NCBI RefSeq assembly: GCF_003034915.1
Contig: NZ_PZJX01000029.1
Span: 62,001 to 126,000 of the forward strand
Direction: 5' to 3'
Length of the DNA stretch: 64,000 bases
From: Mesorhizobium helmanticense
GTDB lineage: Bacteria; Pseudomonadota; Alphaproteobacteria; Rhizobiales; Rhizobiaceae
In this document: in pieces, positions 27,348 to 36,711 of the stretch
Layout of the letters: each line of letters starts with the position of its first letter
Position numbering within the stretch: the stretch's first letter is position 1
Position numbers and translations under genes: made by a program
The notes under the pieces: generated by a model
The model's database searches: none
Seen by the model: only the letters and a program-made list of their open reading frames with translations
Told to the model about the DNA's origin: nothing

Positions 27348-28925
27348 ATGACCGCCGCCCTTCACCCCGCCGAACCGCCATTGGCAACCGATCGCGCCCG
27401 TCGCGGCGGCCGCGCGGGCAAGCGCGCCGGCGGCTCGGCGTCGTTCGAACAGCCACCGTTTCGCCAGTTGAAAATCCCGCTGACGCCGACCAAGCTGGTC
27501 TCCGACGACGAGCTGGAATCGATCCACCTTGCCTCCTTGCGGGTGCTGAGGGAAATCGGCGTCGACGTCCTGCACGATGAAGCCCGCGGCATCATGAAGG
27601 CGCATGGCGCCGATGTCCGCGAAGGCAGCGAGCGGGTGCGCTTCGACAGCGACATGATCCTCGAACTCGTTTCGCATTGCCCGTCGGAATTCACCATCCA
27701 TGCCCGCAATCCTGCGCACAATGTGCGCTTTGGCGGCGACAATCTGATCCTCTCGATGATGGCGTCGGCGCCCAACTGCTCCGATATCGATCGCGGCCGC
27801 AGGCCCGGCAACCAGCAGGACTACCGCAATTTCCTGCGGCTGGCGCAGATGCACAACATCCTGAACTGCACCGGCGGCTATCCGGTCGAGCCGATCGACA
27901 TCCATCCGTCGGTCCGCCACCTCGAATGCATCCGCGATCTTGCCACGCTGACCGACAAGGTCTTCCACATCTATTCGCTCGGCAAGGAGCGCAATGTCGA
28001 CGGCATCGAGATCACCCGCATCGCGCGGGGCATCAGCCACGAGCAATTGCTCGAGGAGCCGTCGGTCTTCACCATCATCAACACCAATTCGCCGCTCAAG
28101 CTCGACGTGCCGATGATGGAAGGCATCATCCAGATGTCGAGCAAGGGCCAGGTCGTCATCGTCACGCCATTTACCCTGTCCGGCGCCATGGCGCCGGTCA
28201 CCATCGCCGGCGCGCTGGTGCAGCAGAATGCCGAGGCGCTGTCCGGCATCGCTTTCGCGCAAATGGTCCGCAAGGGCGCTCCGGTCGGCTATGGCGGCTT
28301 TACGTCCAACGTCGACATGAAATCCGGCGCGCCGGCTTTCGGAACGCCGGAATACATGAAGGCGCAGCTGGTCGGCGGCCAGCTCGCCCGCCGCTATCAA
28401 ATCCCCTACCGCACCTCCAACACCTGCGCCGCCAACACGGTCGACGCGCAGGCTGCCTATGAAAGCGTGTTTTCGCTGTGGGGCGCCATCCAGGGCGGCG
28501 GCAACCTGATGATGCATGCGGCCGGCTGGCTCGAAGGCGGCCTGCGCTGCTCCTATGAGAAGACCATTTTGGACATCGACCTGTTGCAGATGGTGGCCGA
28601 ATTCTTGACCCCGCTCGACCTTTCGGAAGAGGCGCTCGGCTTCGACGCCATCCAGTCGGTCGGCCCGGGCGGTCATTTCTTCGGCACCCAGCACACGCAG
28701 GACCGCTACAAGACCGCCTTCTACTCGCCGATCCTTTCCGACTGGCGCAATTTCGAGACCTGGGCGGAAGCCGGCTCGCCGACGGCACTCGAAAAGGCCA
28801 ACAAGGTGTGGAAGGAAAGGCTGGCTTCCTATGAAGAGCCATACATCGACCCGGCCATTCGCGAAGAACTCAACGCCTTCGTCGAAAAGCGCCGTGCCGA
28901 AGGCGGCGCACCAACCGATTTCTGA
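27348..28925 (+). CDS. mttB: Trimethylamine methyltransferase (MttB) family protein, non-pyrrolysine, copy 1
   Basis: 525 residues, corrinoid-dependent MttB superfamily (PF06253). Landmarks shared with the second copy in this window: SGAPAFGTPE, MHAAGWLEGGL, DIDLLQM and GPGGHFFGTQHTQDRYKTAFYSP. The frame is continuous without an amber codon, so it has no pyrrolysine and belongs with the glycine betaine, proline betaine, carnitine and butyrobetaine methyltransferases (MtgB, MtpB, MtcB, MtyB groups). It would transfer an N-methyl group of a quaternary amine to a Co(I) corrinoid protein. A dimethylglycine dehydrogenase-like flavoprotein follows 94 bp later. Start ATG 27348 chosen; 12 extra codons are open upstream. 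Confidence 0.88.
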   Translation: MTAALHPAEPPLATDRARRGGRAGKRAGGSASFEQPPFRQLKIPLTPTKLVSDDELESIHLASLRVLREIGVDVLHDEARGIMKAHGADVREGSERVRFDSDMILELVSHCPSEFTIHARNPAHNVRFGGDNLILSMMASAPNCSDIDRGRRPGNQQDYRNFLRLAQMHNILNCTGGYPVEPIDIHPSVRHLECIRDLATLTDKVFHIYSLGKERNVDGIEITRIARGISHEQLLEEPSVFTIINTNSPLKLDVPMMEGIIQMSSKGQVVIVTPFTLSGAMAPVTIAGALVQQNAEALSGIAFAQMVRKGAPVGYGGFTSNVDMKSGAPAFGTPEYMKAQLVGGQLARRYQIPYRTSNTCAANTVDAQAAYESVFSLWGAIQGGGNLMMHAAGWLEGGLRCSYEKTILDIDLLQMVAEFLTPLDLSEEALGFDAIQSVGPGGHFFGTQHTQDRYKTAFYSPILSDWRNFETWAEAGSPTALEKANKVWKERLASYEEPYIDPAIREELNAFVEKRRAEGGAPTDF

Positions 28926-28943
28926 CCGACACTCGGCAACACG

Positions 28944-28971
28944 ATGACTTCGCGTCGAGGCGCGGAGTCAT
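28944..28971. other. Stem-loop between mttB1 and flavoprotein gene
   Basis: 11-bp stem ATGACTTCGCG / CGCGGAGTCAT (one G-T wobble) with loop TCGAGG, 19 bp after the mttB1 stop. There is no T run, so it is not a classic terminator. It may mark processing or attenuation between the two cistrons. Confidence 0.7.
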
Positions 28972-29019
28972 TGCTGACAAATCAACTGATTCAGTTTATG
29001 CAAAAACGGACCTAACTTT

Positions 29020-31590
29020 ATGAAATCTCACGTCAAAGCGGTTGTCATCGGTGGCGGCGTCGTCGGCTGCTCGGTGCTTTATCATCTGGCCAAGGCCGGC
29101 TGGACCGACATCATGCTGATCGAACGCTCGGAGCTTACCTCCGGCTCGTCCTGGCATGCGGCGGGCGGCTTCCACACGCTGAACGGCGACCCCAACGTCG
29201 CCAAGCTGCAGGCCTACACCGTGCAACTCTACAAGGAGATCGAGGAGATTTCCGGCCAGTCCTGCTCGCTGCACCTGACCGGCGGCGTGATGATGGCAGA
29301 TACGCCAGAGCGCATGGACTTCCTGCGGCTTGCCCACGCCAAGGGCCGCTATCTCGGCATGGACACCGAGCTGATCACCCCGTCCGAGGCCAAGGCGATG
29401 TTCCCGCTGATGGACGAGACCAATTTCGTCGGCGCCATGTGGGATCCGGTCGAGGGTCATCTCGACCCCTCCGGCACGACCATTGCCTATTCGAAGGCGG
29501 CGAAAAAACTCGGCGCCGAGATCGTGCTGCGCAACCGCGTCGTCGAACTGACACAGGAGGTCGACGGCACCTGGAACGTCGTCACCGAGCAAGGCACGGT
29601 GAAGGCCGAGCACGTCGTCAACTGCGGCGGCCTGTGGGCGCGCGAGATCGGCCGCATGGTCGGCGTCGAATTGCCGGTGCTGGCGATGGAGCACATGTAT
29701 CTGCTCACCGAGCCGATGCCGGAGGTCGAGGAATTCAACAAATCGACCGGCCGCGAGATGATCGGCGTGCTCGACTTCAAGGGCGAGATCTACACCCGCC
29801 AGGAGCGTAACGGCATCCTGCTCGGCACCTACGAAAAGGCCTGCAAACCGTGGTCGCCTGTCAACACGCCCTGGGATTTCGGCCATGAGCTGCTGCAACC
29901 CGATATCGACCGCATCGCACCGTCGCTGGAGATCGGCTTCAAGCATTTCCCCGGCATCGAAAAAGCCGGCATCAAGCAGATCATCAACGGCCCCTTCACC
30001 TTCGCGCTCGACGGCAACCCGCTCGTCGGCCCGGTGCAAGGCCTGACCAATTTCTGGTGCGCCTGCGCCGTCATGGCCGGTTTCAGCCAGGGCGGCGGCG
30101 TCGGCCTCGCGCTGTCCAACTGGATGGTCCATGGCGATCCGGGCTTCGACGTCTGGGGCATGGACGTGGCCCGCTTCGGCGAATGGGCGAGCCTGCGCTA
30201 CACCAACGCCAAGGTGCGCGAAAACTATTCGCGCCGCTTCTCCATCCGCTTCCCCAATGAGGAACTGCCGGCCGCGCGGCCGGCGCAGACGACGCCGCTC
30301 TACGACACGATGCTGGCCAACAACGCCGTCATGGGCGACAGCTGGGGTCTCGAGACCCCGCTCTGGTTCGCGCCGAAGGGCAAGGAGCCGAAGGACATCG
30401 TCTCCTTCCACCGCTCCAACGATTTCGGCCCGATCGGCGAGGAAGTGCGCGCCACCCGCGACAAGGTCGGCGTCACCGAGATCGCCAACTTCGCCAAATA
30501 CGAGGTGTCGGGACCGGGAGCGGAAGACTTCCTCAACCGGCTGATGACCAATCGCATGCCGAAGACCGGCCGCATCGTGCTGACGCCGATGATCAACGAA
30601 TTCGGCAAGCTGATCGGCGACTTCACCATCGCCAAGGCCGGAGAAGACCGCTTCATGATCTGGGGCTCGTCCGCCGCGCAGAAATACCATATGCGCTGGT
30701 TCGAAAAGCACCTGCCCAAGGACGGTAGCGTGCGCATTCACCGCTTCGACCAGACGCTGGTCGGTCTCTCCATCGCCGGGCCGAAATCCCGCGACCTGCT
30801 GCAGAAGCTGGTCGATGTCGACATTTCGACCAAGGCCTTCCGCTTCATGGATTTCCGCGAGATGGCGGTCGGCGGCGCGCCCTGCATGGTCAACCGCATC
30901 ACCTATACCGGCGACCTCGGCTACGAGATCTGGATGGCGCCAGCCTATCAGCGCCTGGTCTACAAGGCGATCAAGGATGCCGGCGAGGAATTCGGCCTGG
31001 TCGATTTTGGCATGCGCGCCCTGCTGTCGATGCGCCTGGAAAAGAACTTTCCGACCTGGTTCCGCGAACTGCGCCCGATCTACGGGCCGTTCGAAGGCGC
31101 GATGGACCGCTTCATCAAGCTGGAGAAGAACGATTTCATCGGCCGCGAGGCCGCCGCCAGGGAACAGGCGGAAGGACCGAAACTGCGCCGCGTCTCCTTC
31201 TTCGTCGACGCCGCCGACGCCGATGTGATGGGCGATGAGCCGATCTGGGCCAAGGTCGGCAAGGATTATGGCACGGTGGAAAAGCCGCATGGCTACGGCG
31301 CGCCGCGCTTCGACACCTCTGGCAAGGAAGTGCGTGGCTCGAAGGCCGCACAAGGCGCCTCGGCCGTGCGCGGCATCGTCGACGGCGACTGGCGCGTGGT
31401 CGGCTGGGTCACCTCCGGCGGCTATGCGCACTATGTGCAGAAGTCGATGGCGCAGGGCTATGTACCTGCGGCACTTGCCGAGGATGAGAGCACCGGACTG
31501 TTCGAAATCGAGATCCTCGGACATCGACGCCCGGCGCGCATCAATGTCGAGCCGCCTTTCGATCCGAGCGGCGAGAAGATGCGGACTTAG
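29020..31590 (+). CDS. FAD-dependent dimethylglycine/sarcosine dehydrogenase-like protein with GcvT domain
   Basis: 856 residues. N-terminal DAO domain with dinucleotide site VIGGGVVGCSVLYHL and the motif SGSSWHAAGG, where His46 is the position of the covalent FAD linkage in dimethylglycine and sarcosine dehydrogenases. From about residue 430 a GcvT-type folate-binding domain follows, ending with GcvT C-terminal barrel. It would oxidise an N-methyl group and hand the formaldehyde unit to THF as methylene-THF. It directly follows mttB1, so it may demethylate the tertiary amine that mttB1 produces. Substrate is inference. Confidence 0.85.
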   Translation: MKSHVKAVVIGGGVVGCSVLYHLAKAGWTDIMLIERSELTSGSSWHAAGGFHTLNGDPNVAKLQAYTVQLYKEIEEISGQSCSLHLTGGVMMADTPERMDFLRLAHAKGRYLGMDTELITPSEAKAMFPLMDETNFVGAMWDPVEGHLDPSGTTIAYSKAAKKLGAEIVLRNRVVELTQEVDGTWNVVTEQGTVKAEHVVNCGGLWAREIGRMVGVELPVLAMEHMYLLTEPMPEVEEFNKSTGREMIGVLDFKGEIYTRQERNGILLGTYEKACKPWSPVNTPWDFGHELLQPDIDRIAPSLEIGFKHFPGIEKAGIKQIINGPFTFALDGNPLVGPVQGLTNFWCACAVMAGFSQGGGVGLALSNWMVHGDPGFDVWGMDVARFGEWASLRYTNAKVRENYSRRFSIRFPNEELPAARPAQTTPLYDTMLANNAVMGDSWGLETPLWFAPKGKEPKDIVSFHRSNDFGPIGEEVRATRDKVGVTEIANFAKYEVSGPGAEDFLNRLMTNRMPKTGRIVLTPMINEFGKLIGDFTIAKAGEDRFMIWGSSAAQKYHMRWFEKHLPKDGSVRIHRFDQTLVGLSIAGPKSRDLLQKLVDVDISTKAFRFMDFREMAVGGAPCMVNRITYTGDLGYEIWMAPAYQRLVYKAIKDAGEEFGLVDFGMRALLSMRLEKNFPTWFRELRPIYGPFEGAMDRFIKLEKNDFIGREAAAREQAEGPKLRRVSFFVDAADADVMGDEPIWAKVGKDYGTVEKPHGYGAPRFDTSGKEVRGSKAAQGASAVRGIVDGDWRVVGWVTSGGYAHYVQKSMAQGYVPAALAEDESTGLFEIEILGHRRPARINVEPPFDPSGEKMRT

Positions 31591-31628
31591 GGAACAGGCT
31601 GGAGCTACATTGTGCAGGGTAAGGTCTC

Positions 31629-33194
31629 ATGCTAGCGGAGCCGGCGGCAAATCGTGCCGGCTTGGGCGATGAGAATTCCTTGAAGTATTCCATGAAATGG
31701 GCCGAGTGGCTCGGCGAGGCCAGGATCGGCCCCTTCCCCGCGGCGATCGTCATGGTCGCGCTTTACTGCTGCCTTCAGATCGTCGTGCTGCCGCTTGTCA
31801 GCCTCTGGGCGGGAACCGGGGTCGGCGTCGATGACTCCGAACAGCTGATGTATATGCGGTTTTTATGGGCCGGCTATGGCGGCTCTCAGCCGCCGCTCTA
31901 TTCCTGGCTCGGCTGGCTGACGTCGTCGGTGTTTGGAACCAGCATCGTCACGCTCAAAATCCTGAAATACTCGCTGATTTTCATTGGCTTGACGTCGGTC
32001 TTTGTTGCCGTGCGCAAGCTGGGATACTCCCAGCGAACCGCGGTAGCTTCGATGTTCGGCGTATGGCTGTTTCCCCAGGTGATCTGGGAAATGCAGCACA
32101 CCTTGTCGCACAGCGTCGCCGCCTTGTGTCTTTCGGGCGTGCTGTTGCTGGCGCTGATCCAGCTTCTGCAGCGCAAGTCACCGCTGGCCTATGTCCTGTT
32201 CGGACTTGCGATAGGCGCGGCCATTCTGGCGAAATACAATAATGTCATCCTGATCGCCGCAATGCTGGCGGCAGCCTTGTCGTTGCGCAAAACGCGCCAG
32301 GTCATCCTGCGTCCGCAGATCGTGATCAGCTTGATCGCGGCGATATTGGTATGTGTGCCGACACTGTACTGGAACGCCACGCATCCGGGAGATCTGCTGG
32401 CACGCAGCTACAAGTTCGGCATCGATGACGGTAACGGCGCCCTTCCCGTCGCGCTGCGCGGCATCCTCGACCTCGGCCAGGCCGTGTTGAATTTTGCCAT
32501 TCTGCCGGTCGTGATCTTTGAGGTGGCAATGCTGGCGGCGCGGATCGGTCCATCGACGTTGCGCGAACGATTTCCCGATTCCGAGAAACTGGTGTGGCGC
32601 ATTCTCGGCTTCGGACTCTGCATCACCATTATCCTGATGCTCGCCAGTGGCGCCACCCGATTCCAGGATCGCTGGTTGCTGCCGATCCTGCTTTTTCTTC
32701 CTGTTGCTTTCGCCGTCCGCATGGATGCCCTCGGCGAAAAAGGCAGGATCGCACAAAACCTCGTCATCACCGTCGCAGCCGCACTGGCCATTCTGATCCT
32801 GCCCGTGACGTGGGCCTACCAGGTCTATGGCGGGAAGGGCCAGGGGCGCGTCGTCCGTCTCGACTACCAGACCTTGTACCGTGATCTGACCGCGGATGGC
32901 GCGATCAAGACGGTCACGTCGGACTGGCACTGGGTCGGAAACCTCAGGCTCGCCGACCCCAACCTTGTCGTGCTCGGAAAAGAAGTGCCAGGCTTTGCTG
33001 CCTTGCTGCAGGAGCCCGCCGTGCTGGTCTGGCTCGACAAGCCAAACCCGGAACCGGGCATCCTGGAGCGCATCCACCAGGCAGGTTTTGTCGTGGACGG
33101 CGCAAGCCATAGTCTGAGGATTCCCGAATTTTTCGGCGCGAGCGACGGCAGGCTTGTAAACGTCGTCAAGCTGAAGAAGCAGGACGCAAAATGA
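31629..33194 (+). CDS. GT39/ArnT-like glycosyltransferase, polytopic membrane protein
   Basis: 521 residues with about ten hydrophobic helices. The PMT-type motif is present in the first periplasmic loop: VDDSEQLMYMRF followed by GGSQPPLYSW. Family members transfer sugars from polyprenyl phosphate to lipid or protein on the outer face of the inner membrane. Its stop overlaps the ATG of the DddP-like gene by 4 bp, an unexpected coupling. AAGG lies just upstream of ATG 31629; an in-frame ATG at 31692 also precedes the first helix. Confidence 0.8.
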   Translation: MLAEPAANRAGLGDENSLKYSMKWAEWLGEARIGPFPAAIVMVALYCCLQIVVLPLVSLWAGTGVGVDDSEQLMYMRFLWAGYGGSQPPLYSWLGWLTSSVFGTSIVTLKILKYSLIFIGLTSVFVAVRKLGYSQRTAVASMFGVWLFPQVIWEMQHTLSHSVAALCLSGVLLLALIQLLQRKSPLAYVLFGLAIGAAILAKYNNVILIAAMLAAALSLRKTRQVILRPQIVISLIAAILVCVPTLYWNATHPGDLLARSYKFGIDDGNGALPVALRGILDLGQAVLNFAILPVVIFEVAMLAARIGPSTLRERFPDSEKLVWRILGFGLCITIILMLASGATRFQDRWLLPILLFLPVAFAVRMDALGEKGRIAQNLVITVAAALAILILPVTWAYQVYGGKGQGRVVRLDYQTLYRDLTADGAIKTVTSDWHWVGNLRLADPNLVVLGKEVPGFAALLQEPAVLVWLDKPNPEPGILERIHQAGFVVDGASHSLRIPEFFGASDGRLVNVVKLKKQDAK

Positions 33195-34558
33195 GCGAGC
33201 ACGGCACCGAGCGACGGTTCGGTCGCCACCGCAAGATCATGCCGTTCGAGCCGGGTGAAGCCGGTTCCATCGATGCGCTGCGCCTGAAGTCGCGCCGGAA
33301 AGCCGCCGAACTCAACCAGCATGTGCTGGGCTATGGCGCACTGGCGGAAGCCGAATGGCAGGCCGCCGGCATCGCCGCTCCCGACTTGCCCGCCATGCGC
33401 CAATACCGTCTCGACCGCGTCCGTGCCGAACTCAAGCGCCGCGACTATGCCGGAGCCCTGCTCTACGACCCGATCAACATCCGCTACGCGACCGACTCGA
33501 CCAACATGCAGCTCTGGGTCGCACACAATCCGACCAGGCATTGTTTCGTCGCTACCGAGGGCCCGGTGGTGCTGTTCGATTATTTCTCCTGCGAGCATCT
33601 CTCCGACCATTCCGGCGTCGTCGACGAGGTGCGGCCGGCGGTGTCGTGGATGTATCTCTACAGCGGCGAACTGACCGAACTGAAGGTCCGCCGCTGGGCG
33701 GCTGGCATCGCCGACCTTGTGCGGGAGCATGGCGGCGGCAACAGCCGCATTGCCGTCGACCACATCAACCCCCAGGGCGCCGAGGAACTCGCCCGCCTCG
33801 GCATTTCCGCCGGCAATGGCGAAGCGGTGATGGAGAATGCGCGGCTGATCAAATCGCCCGACGAGATCCTCGCCATGCGCCGCTCGATCGTCGCTTGCGA
33901 AGCGGCGATGGGCGAGATGGAAAGGGTGCTGAAGCCAGGCATCTCCGAAAACGAGTTATGGGCCGAACTGCACCGCGGCAACATTGCGCGCGGCGGCGAA
34001 TGGATCGAAACCCGGCTGTTATCGTCGGGCCCGCGCACCAATCCGTGGTTCCAGGAATGCTCGTCCCGAATCATCGAAGCCGGCGATCTCGTTGCGTTCG
34101 ACACCGACCTGATCGGCCCCTACGGCTTCTGCGCCGACCTGTCGCGCACCTGGCTCTGCGGCGACAAGAGACCCTCGAACGAACAGCAAGACCTCTACCG
34201 CATCGCCGCCGATCAGATCGCCCGCAACACCGCCCTGATGCAGCCGGGCACATCGTTCCGCGATCTTGTCGAACGCTCGGCGGTGCCGCCTGGAGATTGC
34301 TTCCCGACGCGCTATGGCGTGCTCTATCACGGCGTTGGCCTCGCCGACGAATACCCGACGCTGCCGCATCCCAGCGACTGGACGCAAGATACGCCGGACG
34401 GCGTTCTCGAAGCCGGCATGGTGCTGTGCGTCGAGAGCTATATCGGCCGGCTCGGCGGCCACGAGGGCGTCAAGATCGAGGAGCAGATCCTGATCACCGA
34501 AACCGGCAACGAGCAGCTCTCGACCTATCCGCTCGACGAGCGGCTGCTGGGCGGCTGA
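33191..34558 (+). CDS. dddP: DddP-type M24 family enzyme, probable DMSP lyase
   Basis: 455 residues, pita-bread fold of the M24 peptidase family. It carries long stretches typical of DddP: NIRYATDSTNMQLW, RGGEWIETRLLSSGPRTNPWF and FDTDLIGPYGFCADLSRTW. As I recall them, the metal ligands of Ruegeria DddP are D295, D297, D307, H371, E406, E421, with D377 as catalytic base; here D304, D306, D316, H380, E415, E430 and D386 occur, each offset by exactly nine. DddP splits dimethylsulfoniopropionate into dimethyl sulfide and acrylate. An alternative is a related, untested substrate in a soil bacterium. It overlaps the upstream gene by 4 bp. Confidence 0.8.
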   Translation: MSEHGTERRFGRHRKIMPFEPGEAGSIDALRLKSRRKAAELNQHVLGYGALAEAEWQAAGIAAPDLPAMRQYRLDRVRAELKRRDYAGALLYDPINIRYATDSTNMQLWVAHNPTRHCFVATEGPVVLFDYFSCEHLSDHSGVVDEVRPAVSWMYLYSGELTELKVRRWAAGIADLVREHGGGNSRIAVDHINPQGAEELARLGISAGNGEAVMENARLIKSPDEILAMRRSIVACEAAMGEMERVLKPGISENELWAELHRGNIARGGEWIETRLLSSGPRTNPWFQECSSRIIEAGDLVAFDTDLIGPYGFCADLSRTWLCGDKRPSNEQQDLYRIAADQIARNTALMQPGTSFRDLVERSAVPPGDCFPTRYGVLYHGVGLADEYPTLPHPSDWTQDTPDGVLEAGMVLCVESYIGRLGGHEGVKIEEQILITETGNEQLSTYPLDERLLGG

Positions 34559-34576
34559 TCGCTTCCCGATTCGATT

Positions 34577-35377
34577 TCAGCCAACCGCCGCGACAGCCTC
34601 GCGCAACGCGGCGACGATCTTTTCCGGCGTCGTTCTGGCGGTGATGAACGGCAGGCCCTTGCGCCGCCCCGTCCAGCCAACGACCTTCACCGCTTGCGCC
34701 GCTGGCTCGAAGCGACGCGCCAGCGCCCAACTCTCACAGTCGATGGCCGCGACATCGGCCCTGCCCTCTGCAATGGCGACGATCGAGGCGCGGTGGCCGC
34801 CGCTTGGCTGCCTTGCCGCGAAGAAGTCGAAGCTGTCACCCATAGCCTCCAGATCGCGCTTCAGTCCGAGGAAGCCCGACATCGAACCGGTATCGTTGAA
34901 GGTGAAGCGCTTGCCGCGCAAGAGATCGAGCGGGATCAGCGGAGCACCGTCATCCGGCGACGCAACCGATGGCCCGCCATCCGCCCGCATCACCAGCGCG
35001 CTGGAATAGAGCTCGCCCTGGCCGCCTTCATAGGTATCGTAGCTTGGCTGGGCGACCACCTGGACATGCGCCGACAGGCCATGGTCCATCGGCCCCCAGC
35101 AGGTCTGCGCGAAGAGCAGCGCCGGATGCAGCCAGAGCCGGTGAAAATCGAGTTCGTCCGGGGGAAGCGTCGCAGGATCGGGCGCGATGATCTTGCCTTC
35201 GGCGTCGCGGATACCTCCCGGAACCGGCGGCAGGTCGCCATTGCGGCGGACAATAGACTGCGGCGCGTCGATGCCTGCCTGCCGAAAGGCATCGCGCAGC
35301 CGTACCCACTGGGCATCGACCTCGCCCCGCATTTCGGGCCAGTCATACATCGGCAACGCCGCAACGAATTCGCTCAT
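34577..35377 (-). CDS. PhnD-like phosphate/phosphonate ABC binding protein family, no signal peptide
   Basis: 266 residues, PF12974-type periplasmic-binding fold: LPMYDWPEMRGEVDAQWVRLRDAF at the N terminus, SYDTYEGGQGELYSSALVMR, and FNDTGSMSGFLGLKRDL. It lacks a signal peptide and no permease or ATPase genes are adjacent, so it may act as a cytosolic binding protein or an orphan sensor rather than an importer. A TTTTGCGAC motif lies 86 bp upstream (35463-35471). Convergent with dddP. Confidence 0.75.
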   Translation of the reverse strand: MSEFVAALPMYDWPEMRGEVDAQWVRLRDAFRQAGIDAPQSIVRRNGDLPPVPGGIRDAEGKIIAPDPATLPPDELDFHRLWLHPALLFAQTCWGPMDHGLSAHVQVVAQPSYDTYEGGQGELYSSALVMRADGGPSVASPDDGAPLIPLDLLRGKRFTFNDTGSMSGFLGLKRDLEAMGDSFDFFAARQPSGGHRASIVAIAEGRADVAAIDCESWALARRFEPAAQAVKVVGWTGRRKGLPFITARTTPEKIVAALREAVAAVG

Positions 35378-35472
35378 GCCGGAAATCGACCGTTATGCCA
35401 GAGGATTGATGGGATCACCGGCGCCAGACGCCCGTAACGACCATAGCCGCTAACGCGGCAAAGTCGCAAAAC

Positions 35473-36483
35473 TCATTCTTTCGGCGGCTCGGCGGGAACC
35501 GGTGCGCTGCCAAGCCCATTGAGGCTGCGCGCCCTGACGCGCGGCTTGAATGCCCTGCCCAGCTCCGGCGAACGCCTGAGCACAGGGTGGACGACCGGCT
35601 CTTTCGCCTTGAAGGCGTAGGCCCTGAGCAGCGCGAAATAATTCGGATAGGCGTAGCCATTGTTCATCCGCAGCCATTCGTCACGGCGGTCGGCAAACAG
35701 CTTCGGCAGCCGGTACCAGGCCACTGTTGGGCTCTTGTGATGGACGAGGTGCAAATTGTTGTTGAGGAACAGAAAGGACAGCGGCGAACGCTCGACGATC
35801 ACCGTGCGGCCTTCCGGATGCTCCGACCATTGGTGCTCGGCAAAGGTGCGGACCGAGATCAGCGACTGGCCGAGCCACACCGGCACCAGGATGTAGAGCC
35901 ACAGCGGGATGCCGAAGCCGAACTGCACGATGGGCAGCACCACTGCGAGACCAATCGCGTGCAGCAGCCATGCCTTGCGGATCGTCCTGTCGCCGGCGGC
36001 CATCTGCTTGGCGTCGTCGATGAAGAAGCCGATGCAGGAAAGCCATGGGCCGAGCACGAAGCGGCCGACCATGGTGTTGTTGATCCTGAGCACGAACTTC
36101 ATCGCCGGCGGCAATTCGTCATGATGCCACAGCGCCTTGTAGTAGCTCTCGGGGTCGTCAAGCGGATCGGTCAGCCGTTCGTCGGCGTGGTGGCGCAGAT
36201 GAATGGTCTTGAAACGGCGGTAGGGCCAGGCGAGACCGATCGGCAGGAAGACGAACGCTTCGTTGACCCGCGCGTTGCGGGTCGGATGACCGTGCAGCAC
36301 TTCGTGCATGATCGATGATTGCAGCGCGGCGGTGAAGGACAGTATGGCAAGGGCCAGGATCGGGTAGGACGGCCAGATCAGAAACCCGGCAATGAGCCAG
36401 ATGCCGTAGCAGAAAAAGGTGAGAAACACGGTCGGCCATTCGATGGCCGTTGCACTGCGTCGTCCATTACCCGTGTTCGTCAT
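35473..36483 (-). CDS. Membrane fatty acid desaturase family protein
   Basis: 336 residues. Four hydrophobic helices and three histidine boxes are visible: MHEVLHGHP, HLRHHADE and NLHLVHHKS, which bind the di-iron centre. Family members desaturate or hydroxylate acyl chains or small lipophilic substrates at the membrane. Some N-terminal residues (TIEWPT-type) resemble beta-carotene ketolase/hydroxylase-like desaturases. Substrate unknown. Start at ATG 36483 (MTNTGNG) chosen; an in-frame GTG or ATG lies 12 bp earlier. Divergent from the XRE regulator gene. Confidence 0.82.
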   Translation of the reverse strand: MTNTGNGRRSATAIEWPTVFLTFFCYGIWLIAGFLIWPSYPILALAILSFTAALQSSIMHEVLHGHPTRNARVNEAFVFLPIGLAWPYRRFKTIHLRHHADERLTDPLDDPESYYKALWHHDELPPAMKFVLRINNTMVGRFVLGPWLSCIGFFIDDAKQMAAGDRTIRKAWLLHAIGLAVVLPIVQFGFGIPLWLYILVPVWLGQSLISVRTFAEHQWSEHPEGRTVIVERSPLSFLFLNNNLHLVHHKSPTVAWYRLPKLFADRRDEWLRMNNGYAYPNYFALLRAYAFKAKEPVVHPVLRRSPELGRAFKPRVRARSLNGLGSAPVPAEPPKE

Positions 36484-36711
36484 ACGATCGACCACTGCCT
36501 TTCAGTCGCCGGAATCCCTCTGATTCCTGACAGCATTGTGTCAGGAGTGATCGGTTGCCGCAACGCGACAAAGTGCACGAACTGTTGCGATTGCGCATTT
36601 AAAGCCGCACATGTTATGTATTGTAAACAAACCTGAGGATTCATTTACGCCTGAGGCATGGTCTCGTTGGCCTCAGCGCAAATTTTTCCTCCCGAAGCCG
36701 GAGCGGAAACG

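Noticed and set aside
28996..31524. Very long open frame opposite the flavoprotein gene
   Set aside because: It mirrors the third-position bias of the plus-strand gene and has no recognisable domain; an antisense shadow.
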